Below, piece by piece: positions 46,535 through 57,444 of a stretch of 64,000 nucleotides of DNA. The stretch is from Elgaria multicarinata webbii. Lineage: Eukaryota > Chordata > Lepidosauria > Squamata > Anguidae. Location of the stretch: NCBI RefSeq assembly GCF_023053635.1, contig NC_086183.1, positions 31,973,501-32,037,500 of the forward strand. The letters run 5' to 3'. How positions within the stretch are numbered: the stretch's first letter is position 1; every line of letters begins with the position of its first letter. The notes beneath the pieces are model-generated. The model saw nothing but the letters and a program-made list of their open reading frames with translations, did not search any database and was not told the DNA's origin. The translations under genes were made by a program, and so were the position numbers.

Positions 46535-47275
46535 ATTATATTTACTTATTTACATTTGTGTTCCACCTTTCTTCCAAAGAACTCAAGGCCGTGTACGTAG
46601 TTCCTTCCTCTGTTGTATTATTATCCTCACCATCATTATCCATACAATCAACATCCCAGTGAGGTAGATTAGGCAGATAGAGAAGGGGGGTGCATTTCTA
46701 CACCACCCCGAAAATGCGGGCTGGTTACGGCCAAGTCCCTGTGTGTCCAAATGACGCACAGGGACTTCCAGGAGGAAGGAGCGATGAGAACAGGTTTCTC
46801 CAGGGATAAGTACTCCCTGGGAAAATCTGATTCTTCCTGCGGTCTCGGGATTGTCCAGAGACCGCGGGAGGTGTGGCCGCCCGTCCTGGCTTCTTCCCTC
46901 CTCCCCGTGAGTAGTGGGGAGGCCAGGAGGAATCGGGGGGGGGGGAGCAGGGTCGGGGCTTTTTAAAAAATCAACAACACACTCATGTTTCGCTGGAGCG
47001 CATGTGCGCTCATCTCCTTTAAAAAAAATTAAAATGGGCGGGCGCAACACGCTCCTTCCTCCCAGGATGTCACGCCCACATGTGGACTGAGGGGAGGAGT
47101 TTGCAATCAGGATATCACAAGATCCTCCCCCCTCCCTCCCTCTACACCGGGCTGGTGTAGAAATGGCCAGAGAGGAGACTGGTCCAGGGTAAGGAAGCTT
47201 CATGCCTGAGTGGAAATTCCAACCCGGATCTCCCCAGTCCTAGCCGGACCTGCTCTCCGCTGCACTACACCGGAG
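46535..47275 (-). mobile_element. MIR-like CORE-SINE split by a DNA element
   Basis: The left piece (46535-46688) has TTTGTGTTCCACCTTTCTTCC and CAGTGAGGTAGATTAGG. The right piece (47172-47275) has ACCCGGATCTCCCCAGTCC and the reversed tRNA end. Between them lies an unrelated palindromic-ended element. Confidence 0.65.
46689..47171. mobile_element. DNA element with CATTTCTACACCA ends, nested in a CORE-SINE
   Basis: Inverted ends GCATTTCTACACCACCCCG and CGGGCTGGTGTAGAAATGGC bound about 480 GC-rich bases. Flanks read AGAGAAGG and AGAGAGGA, a possible decayed 8-bp duplication that would suit hAT. No transposase coding. It ends only about 200 bases before HIF3A exon 2. Confidence 0.6.
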
Positions 47276-47369
47276 GGACCCCATCGTACAGTGCTTGCCC
47301 TGTGGCCTACCAGGGAAGCACTGACTCGGATGCTGGTGTTTCACCTGGTGCCTCCCTTCTTTTCCGCAG

Positions 47370-47560
47370 ATCAACCACAGAGATCCGGAAGGAGAAATCG
47401 CGGGATGCGGCACGATGCCGCCGCAGCAAAGAGACGGAGGTCTTCTACCAGCTGGCGCACACCCTACCCTTTGCCCGGGGCGTCAGTGCCCACTTGGACA
47501 AAGCCTCCATCATGCGCCTGACTATCAGCTACCTGAGGATGCACAAGCTGCTGAACTCTG
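47370..47560 (+). CDS. HIF3A: HIF3A coding exon 2 (residues 9-73): bHLH
   Basis: Acceptor TTTCCGCAG at 47369 and donor GTGAGG at 47561. The exon encodes the basic region [13 protein letters not shown] and the two helices of the bHLH domain, through [20 protein letters not shown] to [13 protein letters not shown]. It contacts the E-box-like half of RCGTG and forms the dimer with ARNT. Cys25 stands where human HIF1A and, as I recall, HIF3A have Ser, as in HIF-2alpha. Every bHLH core residue is intact. Confidence 0.97.
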
Positions 47561-48957
47561 GTGAGGACCACCGTCTTCTCTTGCTGGGTCCCCTTCCCTT
47601 CCTTTCTCGGGCAGGGATGGGAGGTCGTGGGAGGCTGTAACTGTTTCCCCAAAGACCCAATCTTGTGCCGTCATTACTCCTGAGCCCTGGGCATTTCAAG
47701 GGGGCTACAGATCATCTCAGGCTGTCTTCCCCTTACAGCTAAGCTACGGCCTCAGTTGCTAGCCTAGCTATAATTTTATTTAGTTAGAGTATTTTTAATC
47801 CTGCTCTTCAGCCAAAAAAAGGCTCACAATCAGTCAGTAAACAAACAATCCCTAAACTGCAGGGCTGCCATAGAAAACAGACATGGCACACAAGGAAAAA
47901 CGGTGTGGGGGGAAGAGGAAAAATATATGACCTCAGACGCACTGGATGGGAAAGGGGTAGAAGGAAAAAGAAAAGAGTTTGGATGGAGCTTAGCAGCCCT
48001 GGATGCTGACCCTTAAAACTTTCAGTTAAACCCGCCCCCCCACCCCTATGCAATTGCTAGAACCTTTTCCTTTCCACCCCCCCACCCCCCCGGTAGACCT
48101 GGGCGTCTCAGCAAATGACTGCTACATGGTGAGGAGCACATGCGCACTGATGCCAACAGAAGGACCGCTTTGGATTAACTTTGTCAACCTGAGAGTCTCC
48201 GCCTCCATTTAAAACTGAAAAAGCAAGTTTCTAGACCTTTGTGGCTACAGTGCCAAAGCTTGAAAATGTAATGGACAGTTCTAATCGCAGGACCCGGGTG
48301 TTGCTGATGCAGCATCTGGGTTATTTCTAGTACCAGTTTTTTGTTTTTTGTTTTTGAATTGGGCAATAGGGTGGGAGGTCTAGTATTTCTCCCTTGTGTC
48401 ATCCGGGGGTCCTCCAGTAACGTTTCCAGCCAGTGAAACCGGAAACCAAAGGATCCACATTCTCAAGATACACGAAGCACCTGAATCTCTGGGCCATGGG
48501 GAAATTGGGCCGGGACGCTTGTTCTCCGCTGTCCGTAACAGGTTGCTCAATGCCTAAGCCTGCCCCTGCCTCTTTCAAAACTTCCTTGGCATTCAAGCTG
48601 TTGGATATATGCACACAAAGGCAAACACCCTGTCCCTGTAAATTTTCTGCCTTAAACCTGTGAAGCTAGAGAAGCCTTGGTTGCTTTTATGCTCTTAGTG
48701 CCTTAAATTCCCCTACAACGGAGGCAGGGAAGACTGGTACCTTACCTATAGAGGTAGACCTGCTCATATCCTGCATGTCTGTGGATTGATCGGTGGGATA
48801 ACTGGAGCTGAGAGTCTTGGCTTTCGTTTAAAGGATTGAGGCCCGCAACTCCATGCAAACCAGTCTTGGGATTCTGGCCTGCGCTGTGACATGCTTGAGC
48901 TACCCATTAATCCAGTCTTGCCCTGAAGCAACTCTTTCCTGCTTCTCTGTAAAACAG

Positions 48958-49103
48958 GAGAATGGAGAGAAGAGGCGGAAGCAGAGGAACAGGTGGATGC
49001 CTATTACCTGAAGGCCTTGGACGGCTTCCTCATGGTCCTGACCGAGGAAGGGGACATGATCTACCTCTCCGAAAACGTCAACAAACACCTGGGCCTCAGT
49101 CAG
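48958..49103 (+). CDS. HIF3A: HIF3A coding exon 3 (residues 73-121): start of PAS-A
   Basis: Acceptor AAACAG and donor GTGAGG. It opens GEW, as in human HIF3A, followed by an acidic linker ([11 protein letters not shown]) that differs from human. Then comes the PAS-A start, [20 protein letters not shown] to [14 protein letters not shown]. The frame is intact. Confidence 0.96.
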
Positions 49104-50658
49104 GTGAGGCGCTGTTATCCGGCCAGGCACCCGGGTGGGAATCCCGGTAGGAAGCGCCCCGAGGACAGGGGGCAGAGTTTGCGCTCCCCTGCAGTCCCGC
49201 AAAACCGGCTGGAAATGTATGGCTTGGGCAGGTCGCGACAAGTAAGCAGTGAAATCTCAACCTGATCCAGAGCGGAGTGTGGAGGGGGAGGGCCCAGCCG
49301 AAAGCTCGGAGGGAGCTATGGCTGCAGCTACTCAGGTTGGATTTGCGGGACCAGCAGCACCAGCACGCTGGCCAGAGTACCTGTAGCCTATATCAGGTTG
49401 GTGGCAGGACACCTGGTCTGCCTGCAGAAGGCCCCAAGTTTGTTCCACGACATCCCTAGTTTTAAAAGGATCCAATAGCAGGTGAAGTCTGCCATAGACC
49501 CTGGAGAGCCATTAAACCAAGGGTGGGGAACCCTGGGCCCGTGGGCCAAATCCAGCCCTCCTGCAGTCCCAGTCTTGCCCTCCGGGGTTCCCCACATGGC
49601 CCCGCCCCTGCCCCTTTTCCACCAACCACTGGCTTCCCAGCGTTTGCGTGTTTCCCTCTCTGTTCATTCTGTACGGCTGGAATGCCGCTCCTAAGGCTTT
49701 AGTTCCTGGCGGAAAGAGCTTTAAGATAGAAGGTGCTTGTCTTCTGCCTGCCCCCGCCCCCTGGCCAGAATACAGCACCCGGAGAGTTCCCTTGAAACTG
49801 AATTTGACTCTTGGGCTGGTTCAGCACCGCTGTGTTAGACCCTTTTGGGCTTGATGGGCAAGGAGTCTGACCTGGGATGAGCTAGCTTGCCTTGCTGGGC
49901 ATCTGTGGTCTGTGCCAGCTGCACTCCTGATGGCTCTCGATGCTGGGGGACAGCAGGATGCGCGGGGAGACCTCTTCCTGTCGGAATTTTCGGTTGCCAA
50001 CTCCTCAGGGCAGGGGGGGGTCTGTCTCTTTTCCTCGCCAGTGGCAGGAGAAGGAAGCAGGAAACTGGATGACTCCCAATCTCTCAGCAGACAGGCATTG
50101 GTTCTCCCTCAGCCGGTGCTGAGAGAGCTTCCCTGGGGTTCATGTGATTCTTGGTGACAGCAGGAAGTGTCTTTCTTCAGCTCTGAAGGGTTACTCAGTT
50201 TGCACCATGGATAGATAACTAACCCACCGCACATGAATGTGTGCCCACTCAAATCCATTCCACAGGTAGGTTCTCAGCAAGTCTAGGCAGAAAGAGGGGT
50301 GAATCTCTGATGTGGGGGGTCGTGGCAAACCATTTTTATCAACATTTGGGAATTTCTGCATAGGCAGCCCTGGCCTGTAATAGAAAGACAGCAAAGGAAT
50401 TGGAAAATTGGCTCCTCAAACTTGCAACGTTGATTTCAGGATGAGAGATCATGCCAAGCTGTTCTTTCCAGGTGGTGACTTCCTTATAATGGAGTCCAGG
50501 AGGAAGGGAGCAGCCCACCATGTTCAGACAAAAGGCTAAAGCATAGTTTGACATTCCGAAAATGAGTTTAGCCTCCCCCTCCCCTGGCACAGCTGCAAGG
50601 AAAAAAATAAGCTTTTCCCCCCATTTCAGACCAACCACAGTGTCCCATGTCGTCCAAA

Positions 50659-50729
50659 CTCAACAAACTGTGCTCAGTCTTAACCATGGTTTGTTTGAAA
50701 CAAGCCATGGTTAAGACTGAGTTTGTTAT
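50659..50729. repeat. hairpin-forming inverted repeat
   Basis: CTCAGTCTTAACCATGG and CCATGGTTAAGACTGAG are perfect inverted arms around a 15-base centre (arms 50673-50721). Imperfect extension and further AACCATGG phrases follow to about 50780. Probably a remnant of a palindromic DNA transposon. Confidence 0.6.
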
Positions 50730-51009
50730 GAAGTTGACTTGTTTCCACGAACCATAGTTAATGTAAACCACAGTTTAGGGTTTCGACGACCTAGTAAACC
50801 GTTGCTAATCTAAAATGGGAGCAACAAGCTTCTGATCTCACAGCTGTGCCAGAGAAAGAAAGGGGACTGGGGAAGTGCACGGCCTGAGGTTTGCTGCTGC
50901 TCATTTTTGCAATGCTAAACTATGGACTTAATGTGGCCACGTCCTCTCACTCCAAGCAATATCAGTGTCTAGGGCCAGAAACAGTGACCTTTAAAATGGG
51001 GTGTTCACA

Positions 51010-51450
51010 GCACAATTGGTTCACCTCCCATATGTACCTGCCCGGACCCTAAGGTCATCCTCAGGGGTCCTTCTCCGCGAGCTCCTGCCAAAGGAAGTGA
51101 GGCAGGTGGCTACCAGGAGCAGGGCCTTCTCTGCTGTGGCACCCCGGCTGTGGAATGAGCTCCCTAAGGAGGTTCGCTTGGCACCTACATTATATGCTTT
51201 TAGACGCCAGGTGAAGACCTTTTTATTCTCCCAGCCTTTTAACAGTCTATAAATAAATTTTAACTTGGGTGTTTTAAATTTGTAATTTTGCATTGCTGCT
51301 GTTTTGATCTGGTTGAGCTTTTATATTGTATTTTACATTATGGTTTTATACTGTTGTTTTATACTTTGAATGGTTTTAATTTTTGTGAACCGCCCAGAGA
51401 GCTCCGGCTATTGGGCGGTATAGAAATGCAATAAAATAAATAAATAAATA
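51010..51450 (+). mobile_element. L2-type LINE 3' end, near-complete terminus
   Basis: An open C-terminal piece (ARTLRSSSGVLLRELLPKEV, RAFSAVAPRLWNELP, KTFLFSQPF) and a 3' end TGAACCGCCCAGAGAGCTCC with an AATAAATAAATAAATAA tail. It is almost identical to 21630-21930 plus 22186-22298, so the subfamily is fairly young. Confidence 0.85.
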
Positions 51451-51837
51451 AATAAGTGGGGGAATCCCCCCCCCCATTTTTGTGGGGGGAATGGAGCTCT
51501 CAGGAAAACAACATTAAGAGAGCCGGACCGAATGTTCCAATTTGCACTTCCAACATTTGTGGAATTTGCTTCTCCGCCAAAACCTGATGGAAATGGAATG
51601 ATCTTCTGTTTGCTCCAACTGTGTCACTCTTAAGTATTTTGCAAACCTCTCTGCTTTTGCTTCAACTTTCCTCCTTTTGTAACGGAAAAGCAATCACGTC
51701 GTTGCTGAAAATAAGCGAGTTTGTTTACTGCCAAACCGGTCTCGGCAACTGGAAGTTTCATTTTTTACCGCTGCCTAACTGTACCAATTGTAGCACAGCC
51801 AGTGATTTTAGGAACTTCTGCTAACCCACCAGCTCTT

Positions 51838-51975
51838 AAACCAGCCTTCCTCAACCTGGGGCGCTCCAGATGTGTTGGACTGCACCTCCCAGAAAGCCCC
51901 AGCCAGCAGAGCTGGCTGGGGCATTCTGGGAGTTGTAGTCCAACACATCTGGAGCGCCCCAGGTTGAGGAAGGCT
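51838..51975. mobile_element. foldback MITE (CTGGGGCGCTCCAGATGTGT family), intact
   Basis: Two roughly 60-base arms (CCTTCCTCAACCTGGGGCGC, CCAGATGTGTTGGACTG, CCTCCCAGAAAGCCCCAGCC and their complements) meet around GCAGAGC. Partial relatives lie at 8565, 17608, 59654 and 60786. Confidence 0.85.
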
Positions 51976-52346
51976 GTCTTAAACGCTCGCAAAAGCTGGG
52001 ACTGAAGACGAAAGGGAGACGTCTCAAACGAGCAGGTCAAATGCGTTCAAGGAAATGTGCTCTTCCCAATATGTGATCTGGCTTCAAAGTTCTTAATGAC
52101 CTACGTGGGAGGATGAAAGGGAACATAGGGAGGGGGTGGGATTTCTGATTGGCTGGCTCTGGGGAGCCCTGCCCAATCGGTGAGCTCTTGGCGACTCGCT
52201 GTCGCTGGCACGTGTTCTAGCATATGGCGCTGTGCTTATCCGCTGCGGCTTAGCGGAGACAGTGCGCTGCCTCCAGCCTCCCCCCCCCCCCCCCCGCCGA
52301 CTGCTTTCTGACGTCCCTGATTATCTTTCCCCCTTTCTTCCACTAG

Positions 52347-52431
52347 CTGGAGCTCATTGGACACAGCGTCTTTGACTTCATTCATCCCTGCGATCAAGAA
52401 GAGCTTCAAGATGTACTGAGCCCCAGGCAGG
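52347..52431 (+). CDS. HIF3A: HIF3A coding exon 4 (residues 122-150): PAS-A
   Basis: LELIGHSVFDFIHPCDQEEL continues PAS-A. Its 85-nt length matches the corresponding exon in HIF genes. Acceptor CACTAG after a strong pyrimidine tract, donor GTGAGT. A 17-base C run lies about 50 bases before the exon. Confidence 0.96.
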
Positions 52432-53035
52432 GTGAGTCTCTACTCACCATCCTGTCCTTGGGGAAAACGCGTCTGCAATCTCCCCTCCCTGATGCACACA
52501 TCGATTTATTCATTCACAGTATTTTAACCCCGCTCTTTGGACTCAAAGGGTTCCCAGAGCGTATTAATGAGACAGTCCCTGCCTTCAGGTCTACAGGCAC
52601 GAAAAGACACGGCACGAAAAGAAAAGCGACTGGGAGGGAGGAGGAAAAAAGCAAAACTCAGGCACCATTTCTTAGTTTGAAGTTCTTACACGCGTTCTTT
52701 CTGGTGGGAAAGGGGCAAAGCAAGGCTCCCTGCAGTAGTTCCTTCTCTGGCTGAACGTATAAGGCCAGGTCGGTCTCCTCCGTGCCATGCTGTTTATCCT
52801 GGGAGTCAGAGGGGTGCAGCCTCCAAGTGGCCCTTGGATCTGGCTGATGAAGGAGGCCAGAGTCTGCAGTCCCAGGGAGGTGTCAGTGTGTTCCTCTTTG
52901 CAGCTGTTCCCTCTGTGGCTGATAGGTGGGGCCAAGTTGGTCACCCCCTTGCCGTGATGCGCTTTCTGGATCTCTGGCCAATGACTCCTTCATCCCAGTA
53001 TCATTGTGTGCCTGTGTACACCAGTGGCTGGGGAA

Positions 53036-53345
53036 CATAAGCGCCCTGCTGGATCAGACCAAGGGTCCATCTAGTCCAGCACTCTGTTCACACAGTGGCC
53101 AACCCCACCCATGTTCCCCAGCAACTGGTGCACGCAGGCTTACTGCCTCGGATACTGGAGGTAGCACACAACCATCAGGGCTATTAGCCATGGATAGCCT
53201 TCTCCTCCAGGTATGGGTGGGAGGGTGCTGTTGCACTCATGTCCTGCTTGTGGGCTCCCCGTGGGCAGCTGGTCGGCCCCTGTGGGAACAGAGTGCTGGG
53301 CTAGAGGGACCCTTGGTCTGATCCAGCATCAGGACTCTTCTTACG
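53036..53345. mobile_element. CR1-like LINE 3' end with inverted 5' part
   Basis: The right part (about 53206-53345, plus) ends GGTCTGATCCAGCATCAGGA as a normal 3' terminus. The left part (about 53036-53205) is the same region in reverse (CTGGATCAGACCAAGG, AGTCCAGCACTCTGTTC). This head-to-head arrangement is typical of twin-primed LINE insertion. Confidence 0.7.
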
Positions 53346-53509
53346 TCCGATGTAAATAGTGAACTCATCCTCTTGAGTGTGGATCTTGTGTAGCCAGAAT
53401 GGCACCATCCACGTACAAGAGAGAGGGAGGGATTGGCAGGTTTTGGGAACTCCAAGGTTCTTAAAAATAGGGGGGGATTAATGTGGGGGAAAGGAATGAA
53501 AGGGGACAG

Positions 53510-53811
53510 GAAGGAAAGGAACCTCTCGTGCAAGCACTGAGTCATTACTGACTCTTGGAGGGACGCCAGCTTTCGCTGACGTTTTCTTGGCAGGCCTTAT
53601 AGCGGGGTGGTTTGCCGTTGCCTTCCCTGGACGTTATTACCTTTCCCCCAGCTAACTGGGTACTCATTTTACCGACCCTGGGAGGATGGAAGGCTGAGTC
53701 AACCCAAGCTGGCTGCCTGAAACCCGCTTCCGCTGGGATCGAACTCAGGCCGTGGGGAGAGTTTCAGCTGCAGAAACTGCTGCTTTACCGCTCTGCGCCA
53801 CACGAGGCTAG
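53510..53811 (-). mobile_element. Sauria SINE, full length, antisense
   Basis: The reversed order is complete: BovB-like end TGACTCTTGGAGGGACGCC, GGTGGTTTGCCGTTGCC, CTAACTGGGTACTCATTTTACC, GGGATCGAACTCAGGCC (B-box) and the tRNA-like head near 53800. It supports squamate origin. Confidence 0.9.
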
Positions 53812-54329
53812 GAAATCAGCCCAGTGAGGGCTGTGCAAGCTCAGTGCCTAGGACACTGAGTGACCTTTGCAGAAGCAAGAAGGGTGAAAAATCCGGTCCA
53901 GGAAGGGGGAATGGAATGGAGTATCCTCAAAGAAGGCCTGGCTGGCTGGAATTAATCTTTCTCAGCCTCAGACCTCTGTCTGCAAAACAGGAATACGAAT
54001 CCTCCCTTGCAGGGTGGTTGTAGGGATTACCGCCCAGAGAGCTTTGGTTATGAGGCAGTATATACATGTAATAAATAAGTACATAAGACAAAAACGCAGG
54101 GGAATTGCTTTGAATGCCTCAAAGTCACCATCTTGTAATAAACTCTCAGCGTCTCAAACTAGATTTCCCGTTCTCCATTTCATGCCAGAAGAGAAGCAGC
54201 CCCTTCCCCGCTCTCTGTGCCCGCCCCCCGCCCCCCACCACACACCAAACTCCTCCCCTCTTCCGGCCCCATCCTTTGGGCGCAGGTGCCCCACATCTTG
54301 ATGGACGTGTGATCCCGGATCCTTCCCAG

Positions 54330-54439
54330 GTTTCTCAAAGAAGAAAGAAGTGAAGACGGAACGCAACTTCTCTCTGCGCATGAAGAGCACGCTCACCACC
54401 AGGGGGCGCACCGTCAACCTCAAGTCGGCTACCTGGAAA
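54330..54439 (+). CDS. HIF3A: HIF3A coding exon 5 (residues 150-186)
   Basis: After a Lys-rich insert ([10 protein letters not shown]) it encodes [20 protein letters not shown] and SATWK, the PAS-A loop region conserved in HIF-alpha proteins. Acceptor TTCCCAG, donor GTGAGT. Confidence 0.96.
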
Positions 54440-54597
54440 GTGAGTGTCTAAAGCGGTGCGCATGGAGCTGGGGGGGTGGGGTGCGGGGGGGGGGGAACAG
54501 ATTGGGGGAGATATTAAGGGTGCACTCCTATGCATGCTCCAAAAGGAAAAAAAAGTCCTGCAACCCCCAGCACTCCCCAGCCAGCACGGGTTGCTTG

Positions 54598-54956
54598 CTA
54601 GGAACATAGGAAGCCACTTGGTCCATCCAGCCCAGTATTGTTGACACTGGCTGGCAGCAGCTCCCTGCTCCATTATGGATGGCAAAAAGGAGGAAAACGT
54701 GTAGGTGAATGAGGCTCCCAGTCCCCAAGCCAACATCTCACTCAGTCCTCAGCTCCCAAAAAGTTGGTCCCACTGGTTTAGGGCACAGTGAGTCCAATCC
54801 TTGGTCTGTCTAGCCCAGTATTGTCAACACTGACTGGCAGCTGCTCTCTCCCGGGTTTCAGGCAGGGTTTATCCTGGTTTACTTGGAGATGCCGGGGTTC
54901 GAAACTGGGTCCCTCCGTATGCGAAGCAAGGGCTCTGCCACTGAGCCACGGCCCCT
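54598..54956 (-). mobile_element. tRNA-derived SINE with duplicated body, antisense
   Basis: The reversed tRNA-like head GTGGCTCAGTGGCAGAGCCC and B-box TTCGAACCCCGG lie at 54890-54955. The body phrase CCAGTATTGT...ACACTG...GGCAGC occurs twice (54632 and 54812), so the body is duplicated or two copies abut. Confidence 0.65.
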
Positions 54957-55007
54957 CCACCCTTCTGTCTGAAGGGGGCGTGTCTGGATGAGTGAGCGAG
55001 GCAAAAG

Positions 55008-55495
55008 TAGGGTGACCATATGAAAAGGAGGACAGGGCTCCTGGATCTTTAACAGCTGTTTTGAAAAGGAAATTCCAGCAGGTGTCATTTGTATATATGG
55101 AGAACCTGGGGAAATTTCCTCTTCATCACAACAGTTAAAGCTGCAGGTGCCCTGCCCTCTTTTAAATCTGGTCACTCTAGTATAGCTCCTGCAGCTTTAA
55201 CTGTTGTGATGAAGAGGGAATTCCACCAGGTTCTCCCTATATACAAATGGAAAAGGAAGGAAAGGAACCTCTTGTGCAAGCACTGAGTCATTACTGACTC
55301 TTGGAGGGACGCCAGTCGCTGACGTTTTCTTGGCAGGCCTTATAGTGGGGTGGTTTGCCGTTGCCTTCCCTGGCCGTGATTCCCTTTCCCCCAGCTAACT
55401 GGGTACTCATTTTACCAACACCTGCTGAAATTCCCTTTTCTATGCAACTGTTGAAGATACAAGAGCCCTGTCCTCCTTTCCATAGGGTCACCCTA
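55008..55495. mobile_element. hAT-type MITE, copy 3, with perfect 8-bp duplication and nested SINE
   Basis: Ends TAGGGTGACC and GGTCACCCTA are flanked on both sides by GGCAAAAG (55000-55007 and 55496-55503), an exact 8-bp duplication. The right half is interrupted at 55251-55418 by a Sauria SINE fragment. It ends 72 bases before exon 6. Confidence 0.93.
55251..55418 (-). mobile_element. 5'-truncated Sauria SINE nested in MITE copy 3
   Basis: Carries the 3' two thirds of the SINE (GACTCTTGGAGGGACGCC to GGGTACTCATTTTACC), antisense, and lacks the tRNA head. It splits the MITE between ACAAATGG and CACCTGCTGAAA. Confidence 0.88.
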
Positions 55496-55567
55496 GGCAA
55501 AAGCCCTCCGGGCCTAGCAGCGGCCTTGATGCGCTGCTTGTTCTTCCCCGTGCTCCTGTCCCTGCAG

Positions 55568-55782
55568 GTGCTGCATTGCGCCGGGCACATGCGGTCCTAC
55601 GTGCCTGCCAAGCCGGCTGAGGGGAAGGAGGCAGAGAATGGCTTCGTGGAGCCCCCGCTACGGTGCCTGGTGCTGATCTGTGAGGCCATCCCGCACCCGG
55701 CCAACATTGAGACACCCCTGGACAGCGGCACCTTCCTCAGCCGCCACACCATGGACATGAAGTTTACCTACTGTGATGACAG
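55568..55782 (+). CDS. HIF3A: HIF3A coding exon 6 (residues 187-258): end of PAS-A, start of PAS-B
   Basis: [20 protein letters not shown], then [18 protein letters not shown] and [16 protein letters not shown]. The last segment opens PAS-B and is almost identical to human. A MITE carrying a nested SINE ends 72 bases upstream. Acceptor CCTGCAG, donor GTGAGC. Confidence 0.97.
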
Positions 55783-55904
55783 GTGAGCAGAAGGCAGTGC
55801 ATGCTGGGAAATGTTGGGCTTTACAGTCGTCAACAGCAGAGGGAGGGGCCAAACCCACCCCTCTAGGGGCGGGTTTGGCCCCTCCCACTGGCGGTCCGCC
55901 CTGC

Positions 55905-56165
55905 ACCATCCTTAAAGGCTTTTGAGAAGGCCTTAAAAATGTCTTATTTTACTATGGCCTTCTCAAAAATGGATACTGTTTTGCTGCTACTCCCCCTTCT
56001 TGTTTTTATTTGTTAGTTTTTACTGTTAACTTTTTATTGTCTTTAACTGATATTTTACTGCCTGTGATTTTATTGCTTTTAACGTTTATACCGTTCTGTG
56101 TATGGTTGCAAGCCGCCTTGGGAGGGATTCTGCCCTGAAAGGCGCCCAAGAAATGTATTTATTTA
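55905..56165 (+). mobile_element. LINE 3' end (L2-like)
   Basis: GGTTGCAAGCCGCCTTGGGA, TGCCCTGAAAGGCGCCCAAG and AATGTATTTATTTATTT. Same family as 32080-32345. Confidence 0.65.
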
Positions 56166-56560
56166 TTTACTTATTTATTACATTTTTATACCGCCCAATA
56201 GCCGGAGCTCTCTGGGCGGTTCACAAAAATTAAAACCATAATAAAACAACCAACAGTCTAAAAACACAAATACAAAAAATACAGTATAAAAAACACAACC
56301 AGGATAAAAACCACGCAGCAGAAATTGATATGAGATTAAAATACAGAGTTAGAACTGTAAAATTTAAATTTAAGTTAAAATTAAGTGTTAAAATACTGAG
56401 AGAATAAAAAGGTCTTCAGCTGGCGACGGAAGGAGTACAGTGTCAGCGCCAGGCGGACTTCTCTGGGGAGCTCATTCCACAGCCGGGGTGCCACAGCGGA
56501 GAAGGCCCTCCTCCTAGTAGCCGCCTTTGCAAGGGGCTCACGGAGAAGGGCTGTTTAAAT
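56166..56560 (-). mobile_element. L2-type LINE 3' end, antisense
   Basis: Reverse of the 51030 family: ACCGCCCAATAGCCGGAGCT, CTCTGGGCGGTTCACAAAAA, then coding remnants such as GGAGCTCATTCCACAGCCGG. It lies against the plus-strand LINE end at 55905-56165. Confidence 0.8.
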
Positions 56561-57058
56561 AAAAACAAATCAATAAATTTGCCATCACTGCTGTTGCTGC
56601 CACGCAGACATCTGTGACTGCAGCCAAGGAAGAGGCCAAATCTAGTCTGCCAAAGTTCCCGTCGAGAGTGGACTTCCAGCGGATGAATTTTAATCTTTGC
56701 CATGATCTTGCCCTGAACGGTTGTGACTGTTTTGTGAAGTGGTGATTTGGGGGCGCCTTCTTGTACACGCTGGTGGAATGGGTGGGTATCCGGCACTGTC
56801 CATGAATGGTGACCACAGCGCTTGCCCCTTGGTTGAGTTTGGTGGGGTGGGGGTTTGGCGGCACTGTCGTGTGCGTGTGTGTCTCCCACCTTCCTTCGCT
56901 TCATCGATTTTTGAGATCCTCGGATACCCCAGTTAAGAAGGGACGGTGGACAAGCAGGAGGCCTTGGCGTTGTCAAGCACTTCCTGCCAGCAAGGGAACT
57001 GTCTTTGGGGTGCCTGAGCCCAAAAGATAGGGGTGTGGCAGTTTCTCTAAATGTGTAG

Positions 57059-57376
<318 letters not shown>

Positions 57377-57444
57377 TAGCAGCCTTGGCAGAGTGCAGAA
57401 TGTACTTTTATCTGTACACCACCCTGAGATCTCATTGATATAGG

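Larger units (their letters stand above)
49104..52346. other. HIF3A intron 3
   Basis: Holds a hairpin-forming DNA element at about 50659-50729, an L2 LINE end at 51010-51450 and a foldback MITE at 51838-51975. No coding region other than HIF3A is supported. Confidence 0.5.
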
